Below, piece by piece: positions 11,501 through 21,604 of a stretch of DNA of 64,000 nt. Source of the stretch: Typha latifolia (taxonomy: Eukaryota; Streptophyta; Magnoliopsida; Poales; Typhaceae); NCBI GenBank assembly GCA_019914945.1, contig CM034108.1:6582001-6646000 (forward strand). Reading direction: 5' to 3'. The position numbers were made by a program, and so were the translations under genes. Position 1 is the first letter of the stretch, and each line of letters starts with the position of its first letter. The notes under the pieces are model-generated. The model searched no databases. It saw only the letters and a list, made by a program, of their open reading frames with translations, and had not been told where the DNA came from.

Positions 11501-14500
11501 TAGTTCTTTTAGGATCTTTCAGATCCTTGATTGGTCCTCGCGCATTAACCTTTCTTTTTTCAGAAAAGTCTTAAATCCTGATGATGTTGATGAAATAGGA
11601 ACATTCTAAACTCTTCTGCTGTTAGAAAACTAGAACTATGATTGAGAATGCATATCGCATATCTGAGGTTCAAACCATAAAGTTACCTTAGTCAGATCCT
11701 ATTGTCTACAACTAACCACAACAATGGTAATTAGGTATTTGGTTGCAATAATTTGGAGTCAATGTAATCATCTTTATTTATTCTAAGGTCCAGAATAAAG
11801 GAAATGATATATTACCTTCTTTTATTACATTTTCTCATGTCATTTTAGTCTTCCGCATTGTTCCAACAATCAGCAGCATAAGCAGTGGTACTGGGTAAAT
11901 TGACTCGCATGTACATTATGTGGTCCTTATATGCAACCCCAATAGCATATGAGATGCATATGCAGACCATATATAGACCTGGATTGTCATGCCTGTCAGG
12001 ATGGTCGACAATTCAGCATGAGTACATACGTATCATACTATAATTATTGGCACCAATATGGGGGGAATATCTCGATACTCTCTCATGACTACTCATGTTG
12101 TCACGTGCTACTAGGAATCAAGCATGTCTTACTTTAAATAAATCTAGGGTTAAATACATTTTGCTATCTTGTACTTATACTGAAAATCATTTTACCCTGT
12201 TGTACTTCAAAAATGCTCAATTCTGAACTCCTTGGATCCTACTAATGATGAGTTGGCGTCTAGTTGAGAAACGTAAGTACCTCCTAGACAGCTTTTCTGA
12301 ATTAGAATATATTATATATTTATATAATTGGAGACTACACCTAAATTCTTAAGATACATGATTTGTTATAGTACTGGATAAATATATATAATTCATTATT
12401 TAAAAAAATAGTTAATAGAAAGCATACGGATACCCAAGTAGGTACCAAAGATAGAGGATGCCTGGAGGGAGATGATCGCGAAAGATGCAACCATGTGGCC
12501 CATGTCCGAGGTCAGTAGTCTATGCTTGTAATAAACATTCAAACACATGTCGTTTGCTAGGATTCTGTGGCGAGTTATCCTCTTGTGTTTTCTATCAACT
12601 AGATGGGTACCCGGTCTGAATGGATATTGATACATGATTAACAGATTGCAGGGTATGATCATGACTAACATACTCTTAGCGAATGGTCTAGAATGATTGT
12701 GTCATTTAGAGTTGATATTGATGATTGAAATATTGAGAAATGCGTTGATTCTTTCATATGTTGATATACATTATTATTGAGTAGTCGTTATGCATCATAT
12801 ATGGATGTATTTGAAATTGCCATAGCATGGTCATAGTCGGCATGCATTATATATTTATATATTTGAGGAAGCTATAATATAATTGTATTATTGGATATAT
12901 ATATATATCATTGAAGATATATCTACATGCCCATTTATGACATAAGACATATTATCTATTTATATCTTATTGATGATACATTTATATACTTATTCATAAT
13001 GTAATATTTTTTTCTTGTAAATTATCCAGTACATAATTTACTCTCTGTTTAACATCATTGATTCGGGGTAAGATCTATTCAATATCTTAAGCTCACAACT
13101 CTTTTTATTTCTTTTCTAATCCTAAGATATGTGTTACATATTAGCGACTTAAGATAACGTCACGAGATATTTTAGAGCAAAAATAAGGTGAACTAAAAGT
13201 GAGGTAATATAGAAAATAACTTATGTATTGTAAAGGTTGGACTATATTCAATTGCGTATTAGTTATAAACTTAATAGTTTGTTGTGGTCTGTGTGAGTCC
13301 TGTCAGATTATATAGTGGTCTAGTATTTTTATTATGGATTTGCATATTTTTATACTAACATTTTTATTTGGATTGTAGCATGATTTATTTCTAGAATAGA
13401 TTATCTTGAGTACAGGTTTACTTCCATGTGATCGACCTATCCGTCCTGTGACATGCATCGTGCATGTCATGTGGGCGTGCACTAGGCCGATGGGCAGGGA
13501 CGTTAAATAGGTTGATCTAACTAAGTTAAGCTAAATCATCACAATGCTTCTTGTCTGATGAGATAATATGCTTGAAGCAAATTGTCACTTGAGTAAAAGA
13601 TCCTCTTTATGTTGGATCTAGCTAATTCAAGTTAGATCAATTTAAGTAGACATCTTTTAAAACTAATCATCTAAAGTGGATCTACAATTACTTTATTGTG
13701 GAATTCATTTCCAATTGATGAAAAACAAGTGGGGCATGTCAAAATGACTCAAGCATCTTTCCTCTCTCTCTCTCTTTCTCTTGTCATTTCTGTGGGTTGT
13801 GTCGTGTATTGGTATGAACATACTACATGCCAGCTACAAGGCAAACCTTGACTCTTTTTTTCCTAATAGAATATGAATACATGACGACAACTCAAAGACA
13901 CAATACACTCTAAACTCAATATTTGGGACCTCTCTTGGTCTCCCAGGATTTTAGTTCAAATCTCGGCGGAAATCCATGATCTTATTTATCGGTGTTTTTT
14001 TTTTTTTGCTAATGTGAGATTCTCTTCTAAATCTGCTTTTGATGTCCTACATTTGGGTAGTACTCAAGCAGCTTTTGCTAGGTCTATTTGGAAGGTTTCT
14101 ACACCTTCTAATGTTGGACTTTTCTTTGGCTTTCTTTGAGAAATAAATTACACAATAGAGATTCTCTTCTCCTCAAAGGAACGTAGGCCCCCAGTTAGTT
14201 GCTGTTTTTGTGATGATGCAGTTGAATATTGTCATTATATCTTCATTGATTGCATTTTTGTCGAAACCATAATTCAACAGTTTGTGGATGCCGCTGTTTT
14301 TATTTTCTCTCCATCGATGTTAGACTATCGGGCTTACCAAAGGATAAAGCATATTCCTTCCCATATTAGGCCTTGATGGGATTTCTTAATTTCTTTATTG
14401 TAGTGATTAATATGAAGGAATGAAATAAGAGAATTTTTCGCTGGGAGGCAGTTACTCCTTCAAAGGCCAAAACTGATTTCTTTTCTTTTAATTCTCTTCT

Positions 14501-17500
14501 GCATCTTTAGTTTTCATCTTGTATCTTTTTAATTCATTATCTTCATGATATTAATTGGATTTAACCCCAATCTTTCTTAAAAAACAGATGCAGGGTTTTC
14601 AATTTTCCTACATATAGGTTGCAAAAACATGTTAGTGCTCTAGAGACTGGTTTTGCTCTAGGAATCAGATCGATAGTGAATTCGACCCCCTTGTCTAGAG
14701 GGAGCCCTCGAATGTTCTCAGGAAAAACATTCAAAAATTCTTGAACCACTAGCGTGTCAGTTAAGGCTTGGGCCACACTAGACTCATCAAACATGATTGC
14801 CACTTACTACAGGTGGTGTGCATCAATCTTTCAACAATTGACATTCTGTACCATCATTTAGCTGCAAAATAACTTCATTATTATAGCAGTTAATGCTAGC
14901 ATGATAAGCGGTTGACCAGTCCATACCCAGAATTCAAAATCATCTCAAAAGGTAAAAGGTCTGCCCTAAAATCCCATTCACCAAAAGTCAAGGTGCAAGG
15001 ACTAAACTGTGAATTTCCAAAGAATTGCCAACTAGGTAGCTATGATTAGAGGTTCATCAAAAGCCCTGGGGTCATATCAGTTACTCTCATAAATGAGGTG
15101 GAAATAAAAGAATGAGGAGCCCCAGGGTCAAATTAAATCCTAGCGGTATGAGAGAATAAAGTCATATGTAACTAATTTTCATTTTTATTATATACCTATA
15201 GGCTGCAAATGCAAATAACATGTAGTATAATAGAAAACATAGCTTTGGATAATCCAAATGTGTATATATAATATTACCAAGCAAAGTCACAACACTTGAT
15301 CTCCTATGCCATATGCATTACTAAGTGCAAGAAATGAATAAATCAAATAACAAGAGAAACTCACCTCTGGCAGCACCTAGTGCGATAGACAACCTGGTTG
15401 GCCAATCAAGAACTTTCCTTTTTGATGCTTCACCTTTGGATAAAAAACCATGTTGAGTAAATAGAAGGAAAAATTTGAGAAAGCCTAATATGATTCCATA
15501 CTGAAAGTAAGGATGATACCATAAAGGCGATCTTGTAGTGAACCATTAGACATGAATGGATAGACCAAAATTTGTTGATCATTTTCACAGCAGTAGCCAA
15601 GAAGTGGGACCAAGTTGTCATGCCGAATAGTGGAAAGGAAGCTTAACTGCATAAATGTTTAAGTTATTAAGTTAGGGGAGCTTCCTTTTAGCCTACAAAT
15701 GATTGAAATAGTTGCTGTTGAAGGTACTAGAAAAGCAAGAACATATCTGACAAGAAATGAAAGAGAATCTAGATATATGGTTAGCCATACTAACTGTATT
15801 CATTAAATAGAGATAGATATAGATATACATAAAATGATTATACTCCTGATTTATGATCATTGATAAGATGATAATGTTCCGTGTACCTAATAAAGCCAAT
15901 ATAGATGGACATTTTGATGCATCTAAAAGCCATAATACTATTACATGTGCTCTTTGCTTGAGTTTATACAGTCTTCTCATTGATGAAATATTTCATAATA
16001 AACTAAAATTATCGAGCATTGAAGAGATGTGTGTAATGTTTTGTTCTAATAGATTAAGCATAGGAGCACAAAAAGAATAAAGACTATGAAAGTCGATGTA
16101 GAATATGTTTTTTATGAAATAGAAAACAATGTTTAGATTATGGATACCTCATTATTGAATTCACGTGTCCCTTGAGTTGAGGAGGCTGACCGCACCTTTA
16201 CTGCCACTTCTTGACCATGTGGTAGAGTACCTCGATAAACAGCTCCGAATCCACCCTCTCCTATCAAAGTTTTGTAATTGCATGTGGCGTTTTGGATATA
16301 TAGAAGTGAGAATTGCTGCACCACAGGGTCTGAAGGGTTGTGAACACTCCAATCTGAAAAAATTGGGTCTGCATATAACATAATGGTTCATATGAATTTT
16401 ATGTATAAGATCACAATAAACTGATATCTGTGCATCTATGTGCTGTTTGGACATCCTAGAAACTCAGGTTAACAAGTGTACTGGTGACTTTATCACAAGT
16501 TCCATGCAGTTTCCATTGAATTAAGGTCGGCAAAAAAAAAAAACAAGATCATAATGTGTTACAAACTAGATCTGGACCAATCTAGAGGTAAAAAAGTTTT
16601 GGTTTCACATAAATTAGAGGTTAGAATGAACAGATATAAATAAAATAGTGGAGGAAGGTCAGAATTAGACAGAGTGGTAATTATCCAACATTGAGGCAGT
16701 CGTCAAAGGGTGGTAAATGATCAAGGGTAGTAGTGGACAATTGTAAGGTAGGGTGGCTCGTGAAGGTGATGGTGGCTATGATACACTTAGTTAGGAACTT
16801 TTCTTATTACATTAGTTGTTTATTTTCATTAAAATAAAATTCATGTAGGTCGCGTTCAAACGTAGGAGTGGTCGCGTTCGAACGCCCTTGTGAACGCCTC
16901 CATCAGGTTCGCAAATATAGAGAATGCATATTGTGCGTTCAAACGCGATCAGGCGAGTTTGAATGCCCGCGTTAGAACGCCTGCATTACGTTCGCACGTA
17001 CAGAGAACGTCTTTTGGTGCGTTCGAACGCAATCGGACGCGTTCGAATGTGATTAACGGGAAGGTTCTAGAATTAGGGTTTCATATTGTTTTAGGACTTG
17101 TTGGCTAGCCTCTATAAATATGTGGATGGCAGCTAACTTCATTATGCTATTGGATTATTGATTTCTTACCTTTTATCTTCCCTCTAGACTTCTCCTTCCT
17201 CTTCACCATCCTTCCACCTCTATAGTTGGCAAGGTTTCTCCTAACTTCTAATCTCTCTCATCTGTCGAGTCACCCCTCTTCTTTAGGATCTCGACCACTT
17301 CGTTTCCTTCGTCTACTTCCCTTAATCACATCCACCATCCACCTTCACCTCTATATCCATCCATAACCCTAACATCCATAACCCTAACAAGTACACGAAT
17401 TGGAGATCATGAGATCGTTGGATCAGTTCTACCGGAGCCATTGGAGGAGACAGAGATCGTAGAGTCAGTTCGTGTACTTGTTAGGCGTCGATGACGACAT

Positions 17501-20500
17501 GGTACCAGATTGGAGATGGAGATTCTAGTTGAGTGGCTTGGTAAGCCATCCGATGAGGCGACATAGGAGTTGGAGACTGATATCTTGGAGCATTTCCCCG
17601 ACTTCACACCTTGAGGGCAAGGTGGGGGGGGGGACATGGTGGGCTGATACATTTAGTTAAGATCTTTTCTTACTACATTAGTTGTTTATTTGCATTAAAA
17701 TAAAATTCCTGTAAGTCGCGTTCGAACGCAGGTGGGGTCGCGTTCGAACGCCCTTGAGAACGCATACATCAAGTTCGCAAATATAGAGAACCTATATTGT
17801 GCGTTCAAATGCCTGCATCGCATTCGCACATATACAGAACGTCTTTTGTGCGTTCGAACGTGATCGGGCACGTTCGAACGTGACCGGCGAGAATCTTCTA
17901 GAATTAGGATTACTTATTATTTTATGACTTGTTGACTAGCCTCTATATATATGTGGATGGTAGCCAAATTCATTATGCTATTGGATTATTGATTTTCTTA
18001 CCTCTTATCTTTTCTCTAGACTTCTCCTTCCTCTTCACCATCCTTCCACCTCTATAGTTGGCAAGGTTTCTCCTAACTTCTAATCTCTCTCATCTGTCGA
18101 GTCACCCCTCTTCTTTAGGATCTCGACCACTTCGTTCCCTTCGTCTACTTCCCTTAATCAAATCCACCATCCACCTTTACCTCTATATCCATCCATAACC
18201 CTAACATCCACTCCACCCGTTACCACCACTATCACCCACGTTATTCCGTGTTTTTGTTCCTACTATATTTCGAATCTGCGAAGGGTGTAAATACGAAAGT
18301 TGTAGATCAGGAAGTTACGAATCTAACTCAATTGGTTTCGTAATTTTCTGACTACAGTAGAATATCTAACGAATATTTTTCCATGGTTGCGCGGGCTGAT
18401 TCCTGTAATATATTCAGATCTTGAAGGAATAGTTGCTAGCTTATCTTTGGTTCCAGATCTCATCAATTAGTATCAGACTCATCAGGCTAAGGTTTGTAGA
18501 ATTAGGGTTCTAGATCTACTCGTAGTAAAATAAACGATTATGATTAATTTACTTCTACTCCTAGATTATCTTACTCTTACTCTTGCTCCTAAGATAAACT
18601 CAAGACTAAAATAATTTCTTAATGCTTGAACGGTTAGATAATTAAACAAAGAAGCCAGACCCTCTATATATAGGTCGGGTATAATGAATCATATTTGGAC
18701 TAGTCCAAAATATTTATACAATTCGAACTAGAACTTGCCTTATAAGCTTACATGACTTATTGGATTTGTCTTAGAGACTTATAGGACTTAATTGAACTTA
18801 CCTTAGAGACTTATATGACTTAATTGGACTTATTTTTTTAGGCTTATATAATTTAAGTAGACTTGTCTTAAGGGTTTACATAAGAGATAAGCATAAATCA
18901 ATTAAAAGATAAATAAACTTGATCCATCGAGTCAAATGCCCTCGTGATGTGATCCGATGTGACCTAGTTTGCATTATAATGCCACACAATTCACACGTGA
19001 AGAAAACGATAAGATTTGATATAATACACCGTATTCATTTGTGTACTAATTCCATGCAGAAGTAACAACATCAATCCCTAAATATACAAGTGGAAACAAT
19101 TAGAAGATAGACATATTACTCACTACTCTCATCAGAGATTAAGTACGAAAGTTAGATGGAGGAGGGCAGTTGTTAAACATTGATCGTTGAGAATAAACAA
19201 AACTACAGAACTACTACAGATTGAACCATAAATTTCAAGTTCATCAAAGCTGGAAACTTAGTATATCTAGTCTGAGCAATGGACATTCACCTTTACATGA
19301 TATAGTGAGCAACAAAATGGTGCTGGATTTGAAATACATTGTGCATCATGCTTTGTGAAGTTTCCAAAATGCAGTGACCGAACATAAAAGGATGAGTATT
19401 TGACATACCCTTAACAGCTTGGTTGTCTCCTTTACTAGGATGGTGGGTGCGCCTGTAAAAGCAAGTAAAAAACATTCCAAGTGCAAGAGTGCAGGCAATG
19501 GATCCACCAGCGATGCTTCCTATCACATAAATTCTTTGTTGAGAAAATTTTGATTGTGAAATGTCTTGTTTGTCACAACCTCCAGAACTGAATTCAAGTA
19601 AAAAGAAACCTAAGGGATCAGATAGGTATTCAATAATTCAGCAGATATTATTGTGCAGCTAAATTGTCATTGTGTAGTCAGCATACATTAGGGTAAAATT
19701 CGTCCTATTAGATAAGCCAGGAGGAAGTTGATCGCTTAAGAATGGATTGCACCTGATAGCCCTAAAACATACAAATAATACTTATATTAGCTGCAAATAT
19801 TAAACCACAAAGAAAAATTAAAAAACAGAGCTCATTATCTTCTTGTAGAATTAGAAAATGTAATGAGATACGACTCTTCAAATCTTCTAGAAGTACAAAG
19901 GATACAGTTCATGTACTCACGGTCCAAGTTGTGAGTTGAAATGAACATTAAGGAACACAGTGATGTTGAACTTACAACTTTGATAAATGAATGAGAGAGC
20001 CAAAAGATTCTGGAATGGATCCAGTGAAGTTATTATTCTTCAGATCTCTGAACATTCCAAGAAAAATAGCATTAAAAGCAAAGAACAGATACCAGAGTTA
20101 TGGACTCATGGAGCCATGATTGCAGGAAATAGTTCAACATACAGGTCAATTATCTCTGTTAGGTTACCAATTGATGTAGGAACTGGCCCATTCAAACTCT
20201 TTGATGAGAGATCTCTGTGTACATATTAGGATGCCCAGCATTCAGTAACACGTTAGTGTAAGATGTCCTATGAAAGCATTAATGTAAGATGATGGATAAA
20301 AAATTGAGGATAAGAATAAAGAAGGCATTACAAAGCAAATTGTATCCCAAAGAGATTAAAGTGGTGAAAAAGGTTAGAAACCAAGCTGCATTTGGGGGGA
20401 CTGAAGTCACTCACAACTTCACAACAGCATAGGTGCCATTATTCTGTGTACAGCGGATGCCTTCCCAGGAAGGAGGCAAGCATGGATCATCATACCACTT

Positions 20501-21181
20501 CTCCAACAGCTTGTTTCTTGGGTTTGTCTCCAAAAGCTCGTGCTTCAGCTCATTCATTGCATCAACTGTTTGAAGTTCTATGAGACATCAAGTTTCTTTA
20601 TGGAAAAAGAGGAAAGTCCAAATCACTCGAAAATTAATGTCATTACAGATTATATTTAGCATAGGAAAATCATCATTCAGAAAAGTTCACTATGATGAAC
20701 ATGAGGTGAATCCATTAAAAGCATTATTTCTATCTTAAAATAGTTCCATTTACTGCAATTCTTACAAGAAAACATTTGCCACTTTACAACAATGTACATT
20801 AGTAGGGGACAGCTAATTGAAATTTTAGGTAAAGATCTTATCTGTCATGTCACATCTTGCTCTCTTGATAACACATCTCAACAAAGCTAAACAAGCACTT
20901 ATGTTCCTGAAACACTTCAGGCAAAATTTTATCCTTCCACCAGAAATCGCACCTTTGATCACTAAATTAATATAATATGCATCAATTTGTGACCATATTA
21001 ATGCCTAAGTCCACCCAAATAAATCAATCCTGTGCTATTCTGTTGAAAAAAAAAATCAAAGAATATATTTATTTTCACCTACAAAATGATCTATTACAAC
21101 ACGAACAAGAATCACAAAGACCTTACCTTGCGTCCCATACCCTCTGGAAAAAAGCATCAGAAGAAGGAGGCACGAGATCAT
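5371..21181 (-). CDS. SYMRK: Symbiosis receptor-like kinase, short-ectodomain form (3' end outside window)
   Basis: SYMRK/NORK is a plasma-membrane LRR receptor kinase of the common symbiosis pathway for mycorrhiza and nodulation, acting upstream of nuclear calcium spiking. Ten exons join in phase: 21127-21181, 20415-20577, 20143-20214, 19976-20047, 19687-19761, 19409-19587, 16148-16368, 15520-15646, 15365-15433, 5371-5560. The roughly 407 visible residues hold a signal peptide (1-18), a DPC-containing segment, two LRRs on 72-bp exons (about 73-121), a CNP-type cap, a TM helix (about 165-190), the P-loop GEGGFG (242-247), K263, HRD (359-361) and DFG (379-381), ending inside the activation loop at GTAGYLDPE. 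The kinase wording ([18 protein letters not shown]) is SYMRK-like rather than ShRK-like. The malectin-like N-terminus of legume SYMRK is absent: the signal exon joins the DPC exon in phase. The last exons must lie left of base 1. Introns 6, 9 and 10 are swollen by transposons. A small juxtamembrane exon between exons 6 and 7 could have been missed. Confidence 0.9.
5674..7790 (+). repeat. 5' LTR (2.1 kb) of the intron-9 gypsy element
   Basis: Starts TGTAACAACCC and ends GGGGCATGACA, right before the PBS. It contains three tandem units of about 81 bp near 6372-6615 that are missing from the 3' LTR. Confidence 0.85.
6372..6615 (+). repeat. Three tandem ~81-bp units inside the 5' LTR
   Basis: The block TTAATATTTATTT followed by an AGAAAA(T)AAGATATAAA segment and AATGAATTT recurs at about 6372, 6454 and 6535 with few differences. 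It is AT-rich with no coding content. Confidence 0.75.
7794..7806 (+). promoter_or_regulatory. PBS of the intron-9 gypsy element
   Basis: TGGTATCATAGCC, three bases after the LTR end; one mismatch from the usual tRNA-Met PBS. Confidence 0.8.
8737..9418. mobile_element. hAT-like non-autonomous element (MITE), 682 bp
   Basis: A perfect 8-bp target duplication TTTGGAGG (8729-8736 and 9419-9426) points to hAT. The terminal inverted repeats CTGTGAAGC and CTATGAAGC match at 8 of 9 bases. GATACGG-type motifs cluster near the left end and CCGTATC-type motifs near the right, i.e. subterminal inverted repeats such as hAT transposases bind. It has no coding capacity. Confidence 0.85.
10345..11041 (+). 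repeat. 3' LTR (0.7 kb, internally deleted) of the intron-9 gypsy element
   Basis: It matches the start and end of the 2.1-kb 5' LTR but lacks about 1.4 kb in the middle. The left part ends near 10975 (GGAAAATTAGAATTTCG) and the right part resumes with the TTTTCTCCGAGTTTTATCC segment. Confidence 0.85.
11042..12150. other. SYMRK intron 9 sequence, nothing recognised
   Basis: AT-rich, non-repetitive at the scale inspected. No coding match, terminal repeat or RNA gene seen. Confidence 0.6.
12151..12235. repeat. MULE-like terminal repeat fragment
   Basis: Begins GGGTTAAATACATTTTGC followed by CTTGTACTTATACTG. It resembles the inverted ends of the segment at 49975-51292. Only one end is seen here. 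Confidence 0.45.
12236..13510 (+). mobile_element. Truncated LTR of the 3-kb CT-rich LTR family (intron 9)
   Basis: Matches in order the distal halves of the LTRs at 25995-29101 and 58442-61255: the CTAATGATGA block, the GTCCGAGGTC block (12500), GGTACCCGGTCTG (12605), a single degenerate CAGGGTATGATC hairpin unit (12645), the TTTACTCTCTGTTT block and the terminal CATGTCATGTGGGCGTGC segment. The proximal CT-rich half is missing. Confidence 0.75.
13511..14015. other. Intron 9 sequence with a short CT tract
   Basis: No gene seen. A (CT)n-rich tract lies at about 13761-13788 and a poly-T run at 13995-14009. Confidence 0.6.
14020..14320 (+). pseudogene. LINE reverse-transcriptase tail (zf-RVT) relic
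   Basis: Frame-shifted translation gives [17 protein letters not shown], a [14 protein letters not shown] stretch and [18 protein letters not shown]. This is the zf-RVT cysteine/histidine signature at the C-terminus of plant L1-type LINE reverse transcriptases. Stops are present and the upstream RT is absent. It lies in SYMRK intron 9, antisense to the gene. Confidence 0.7.
14561..15165 (-). pseudogene. Gypsy protease-RT junction relic
   Basis: The minus-strand open part encodes [19 protein letters not shown] and [14 protein letters not shown], the linker that leads into Ty3/gypsy RT. Upstream (14810-15165) a broken protease shows HSFISTSF and a [24 protein letters not shown] stretch over several stops. 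No LTR was found for it; it is a fossil fragment. Confidence 0.78.
15365..15433 (-). CDS. SYMRK: SYMRK exon 9: kinase alpha-E
   Basis: 69 bp, phase 1 to 1, acceptor CCAAAG, donor GTGAGT. It encodes [20 protein letters not shown], the alpha-D/alpha-E segment of SYMRK. A 9.8-kb intron filled with transposons follows. Confidence 0.92.
15520..15646 (-). CDS. SYMRK: SYMRK exon 8: kinase hinge
   Basis: 127 bp, phase 0 to 1, acceptor TATGCAG, donor GTATCA. It encodes [20 protein letters not shown] and [13 protein letters not shown], the N-lobe to hinge region. Confidence 0.92.
16148..16368 (-). CDS. SYMRK: SYMRK exon 7: kinase N-lobe (P-loop, catalytic lysine)
   Basis: 221 bp, acceptor TATGCAG, donor GTATCC. 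It encodes [18 protein letters not shown], then EVAVKV with the ATP-binding lysine, then TQGTREF; all are near-diagnostic of SYMRK. Confidence 0.93.
16779..17396 (+). repeat. TGATAC-family LTR (left, 3'-truncated)
   Basis: Starts TGATACACTTAGTTAGG. It contains the GCGTTCGAACGC array (16855-17060; perfect copies at 16874-16885 and 17019-17030) and a TATAAATA box at 17113-17120, then a pyrimidine-rich stretch. It stops near the ACATCCATAACCC repeat at 17370-17395. Confidence 0.8.
17397..17644 (+). pseudogene. Chromodomain and polypurine tract of gypsy pol
   Basis: Near 17524-17615 one frame reads [14 protein letters not shown], a stop, then [13 protein letters not shown]. This is the C-terminal chromodomain of plant chromoviruses, which in this group steers integration toward marked chromatin. 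A GGGGGGGGG-containing purine tract at about 17619-17643 precedes the right LTR. Confidence 0.78.
17645..18484 (+). repeat. TGATAC-family LTR (right)
   Basis: Starts TGATACATTTAG. Perfect palindromes GCGTTCGAACGC lie at 17718-17729 and 17740-17751. A TATATATATG box follows near 17945. Near the end is a PBS-like TTAGTATCAGACTC (18467-18480) and then TCATCA, immediately before the GGCTA flank. Confidence 0.78.
18490..19300. other. Remainder of SYMRK intron 6
   Basis: Apart from the tandem repeat at 18700-18885, nothing recognisable. A small juxtamembrane exon could in principle hide here or in 18900-19400; none was convincing. Confidence 0.5.
18700..18885. repeat. Degenerate ~32-bp tandem repeats in intron 6
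   Basis: The phrase CTTAGAGACTTATATGACTTA recurs about every 32 bases in 4-5 imperfect copies. AT-rich, no coding sense. Confidence 0.6.
19409..19587 (-). CDS. SYMRK: SYMRK exon 6: transmembrane segment
   Basis: 179 bp. After a GGCDKQ linker it encodes about 25 hydrophobic residues ending FFTCFYRR, with basic stop-transfer residues, followed by a short polar juxtamembrane stretch. Donor GTATGT follows 3,040 bp upstream of exon 7. Confidence 0.85.
19687..19761 (-). CDS. SYMRK: SYMRK exon 5: C-terminal LRR cap
   Basis: 75 bp, acceptor TTTTAG, donor GTATGC. It encodes a CNPFLSD stretch matching the CNPSMSD region after the last LRR of legume SYMRK. Confidence 0.82.
19976..20047 (-). CDS. SYMRK: SYMRK exon 4: LRR 2
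   Basis: A second 72-bp LRR exon with acceptor TTCAG and donor GTAAGT. It encodes [19 protein letters not shown] in the same phase (2 in, 2 out) as exon 3, so this exon could be lost or gained without a frameshift, as is known among SYMRK length variants. Confidence 0.88.
20143..20214 (-). CDS. SYMRK: SYMRK exon 3: LRR 1
   Basis: A 72-bp exon, the classic length of one leucine-rich repeat, with acceptor ACACAG and donor GTATGT. It encodes [19 protein letters not shown], a plant extracellular LRR with the GxVPxxIGNL consensus. Confidence 0.88.
20415..20577 (-). CDS. SYMRK: SYMRK exon 2: DPC segment before the LRRs
   Basis: 163 bp with acceptor CATAG and donor GTGAGT, phases 1 to 2. It encodes an amphipathic stretch and then [14 protein letters not shown], the counterpart of the GDPC motif that precedes the LRRs in SYMRK and related malectin-LRR kinases. 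The glycine of GDPC is aspartate here. Confidence 0.85.
21127..21181 (-). CDS. SYMRK: SYMRK exon 1: signal peptide
   Basis: The ATG at 21181-21179 opens 18 codons with a hydrophobic leucine-rich core typical of a secretion signal, followed by one extra base (phase 1) and the donor GTAAGG. The start is chosen because this frame alone gives a signal peptide and joins exon 2 in phase. An overlapping longer open frame on the same strand is out of phase and has no recognisable features. Confidence 0.8.
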
Positions 21182-21598
21182 CGCCGGCAAAGCTAAGCCC
21201 TAGCCAGCCATATAATCCATCAGCTCCGAATCGGAATCTTTTGACCAGCGATTGATTCGAACGAAGCAAGAAAGGGAGGAAAGGGAAGTCGGGGGGAAGT
21301 CCACCCGGAGTAGGAGGAGAGAAGAAGGGAGAATGAGAAGAGTCCAAGTGATGGGGAAAGTCCTGGAGTTTGTTTGTCCGGATGGTGGTAACTGCCGTCA
21401 ACTGTTCAATTCCAGCCATTTTATTATTGAGCTGGTCAAACACAGACACGTAGGAGGCCCCACCTTTTTTTGTTTTGTATTTGTTTCCAAAGGGAGTTGG
21501 TGCCAAGGGTGACTCTTTTGTTTTCCAAAGGGAATTATTATACCTTCAGAAAAATTATAATTTATACCCTATATTTCGGTTTCATTATGATCAACAAG
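21182..21598 (-). promoter_or_regulatory. SYMRK: SYMRK 5' leader and proximal promoter region
   Basis: Intergenic sequence upstream of the SYMRK ATG on the minus strand. The first 150 bases read as a pyrimidine-rich leader in sense orientation. No unambiguous TATA box could be placed. The region is cut at -418 by the element at 21605-22188. Confidence 0.5.
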
Positions 21599-21604
21599 CC
21601 CACG

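Larger units (their letters stand above)
16779..18484 (+). mobile_element. Chromodomain gypsy remnant in SYMRK intron 6
   Basis: TGATAC-type LTRs at 16779 and 17645 flank only the very end of pol. The whole is framed by GGCTA at 16774-16778 and 18485-18489, a candidate 5-bp TSD. Almost all of gag-pol has been lost. It lies antisense to SYMRK. Confidence 0.78.

Noticed and set aside
12396..12671. 91-codon minus-strand frame
   Set aside because: It lies wholly within an LTR relic and matches no known family; the same LTR region in other copies is not open.
18485..18489. Treating 17645-18466 as a 5' LTR followed by a PBS
   Set aside because: The GGCTA flanks at 16774 and 18485 and the parallel case at 54715-56652 (GAAGC) favour the PBS-like motif being inside the inserted DNA; kept as a finding rather than as a second element.
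19987..20583. Plus-strand open frames of 63-80 codons
   Set aside because: They are antisense to SYMRK LRR exons and lack independent support.
21123..21506. 127-codon minus-strand frame covering SYMRK exon 1
   Set aside because: It is in a different frame from the signal peptide, crosses the splice donor and has no recognisable domain.
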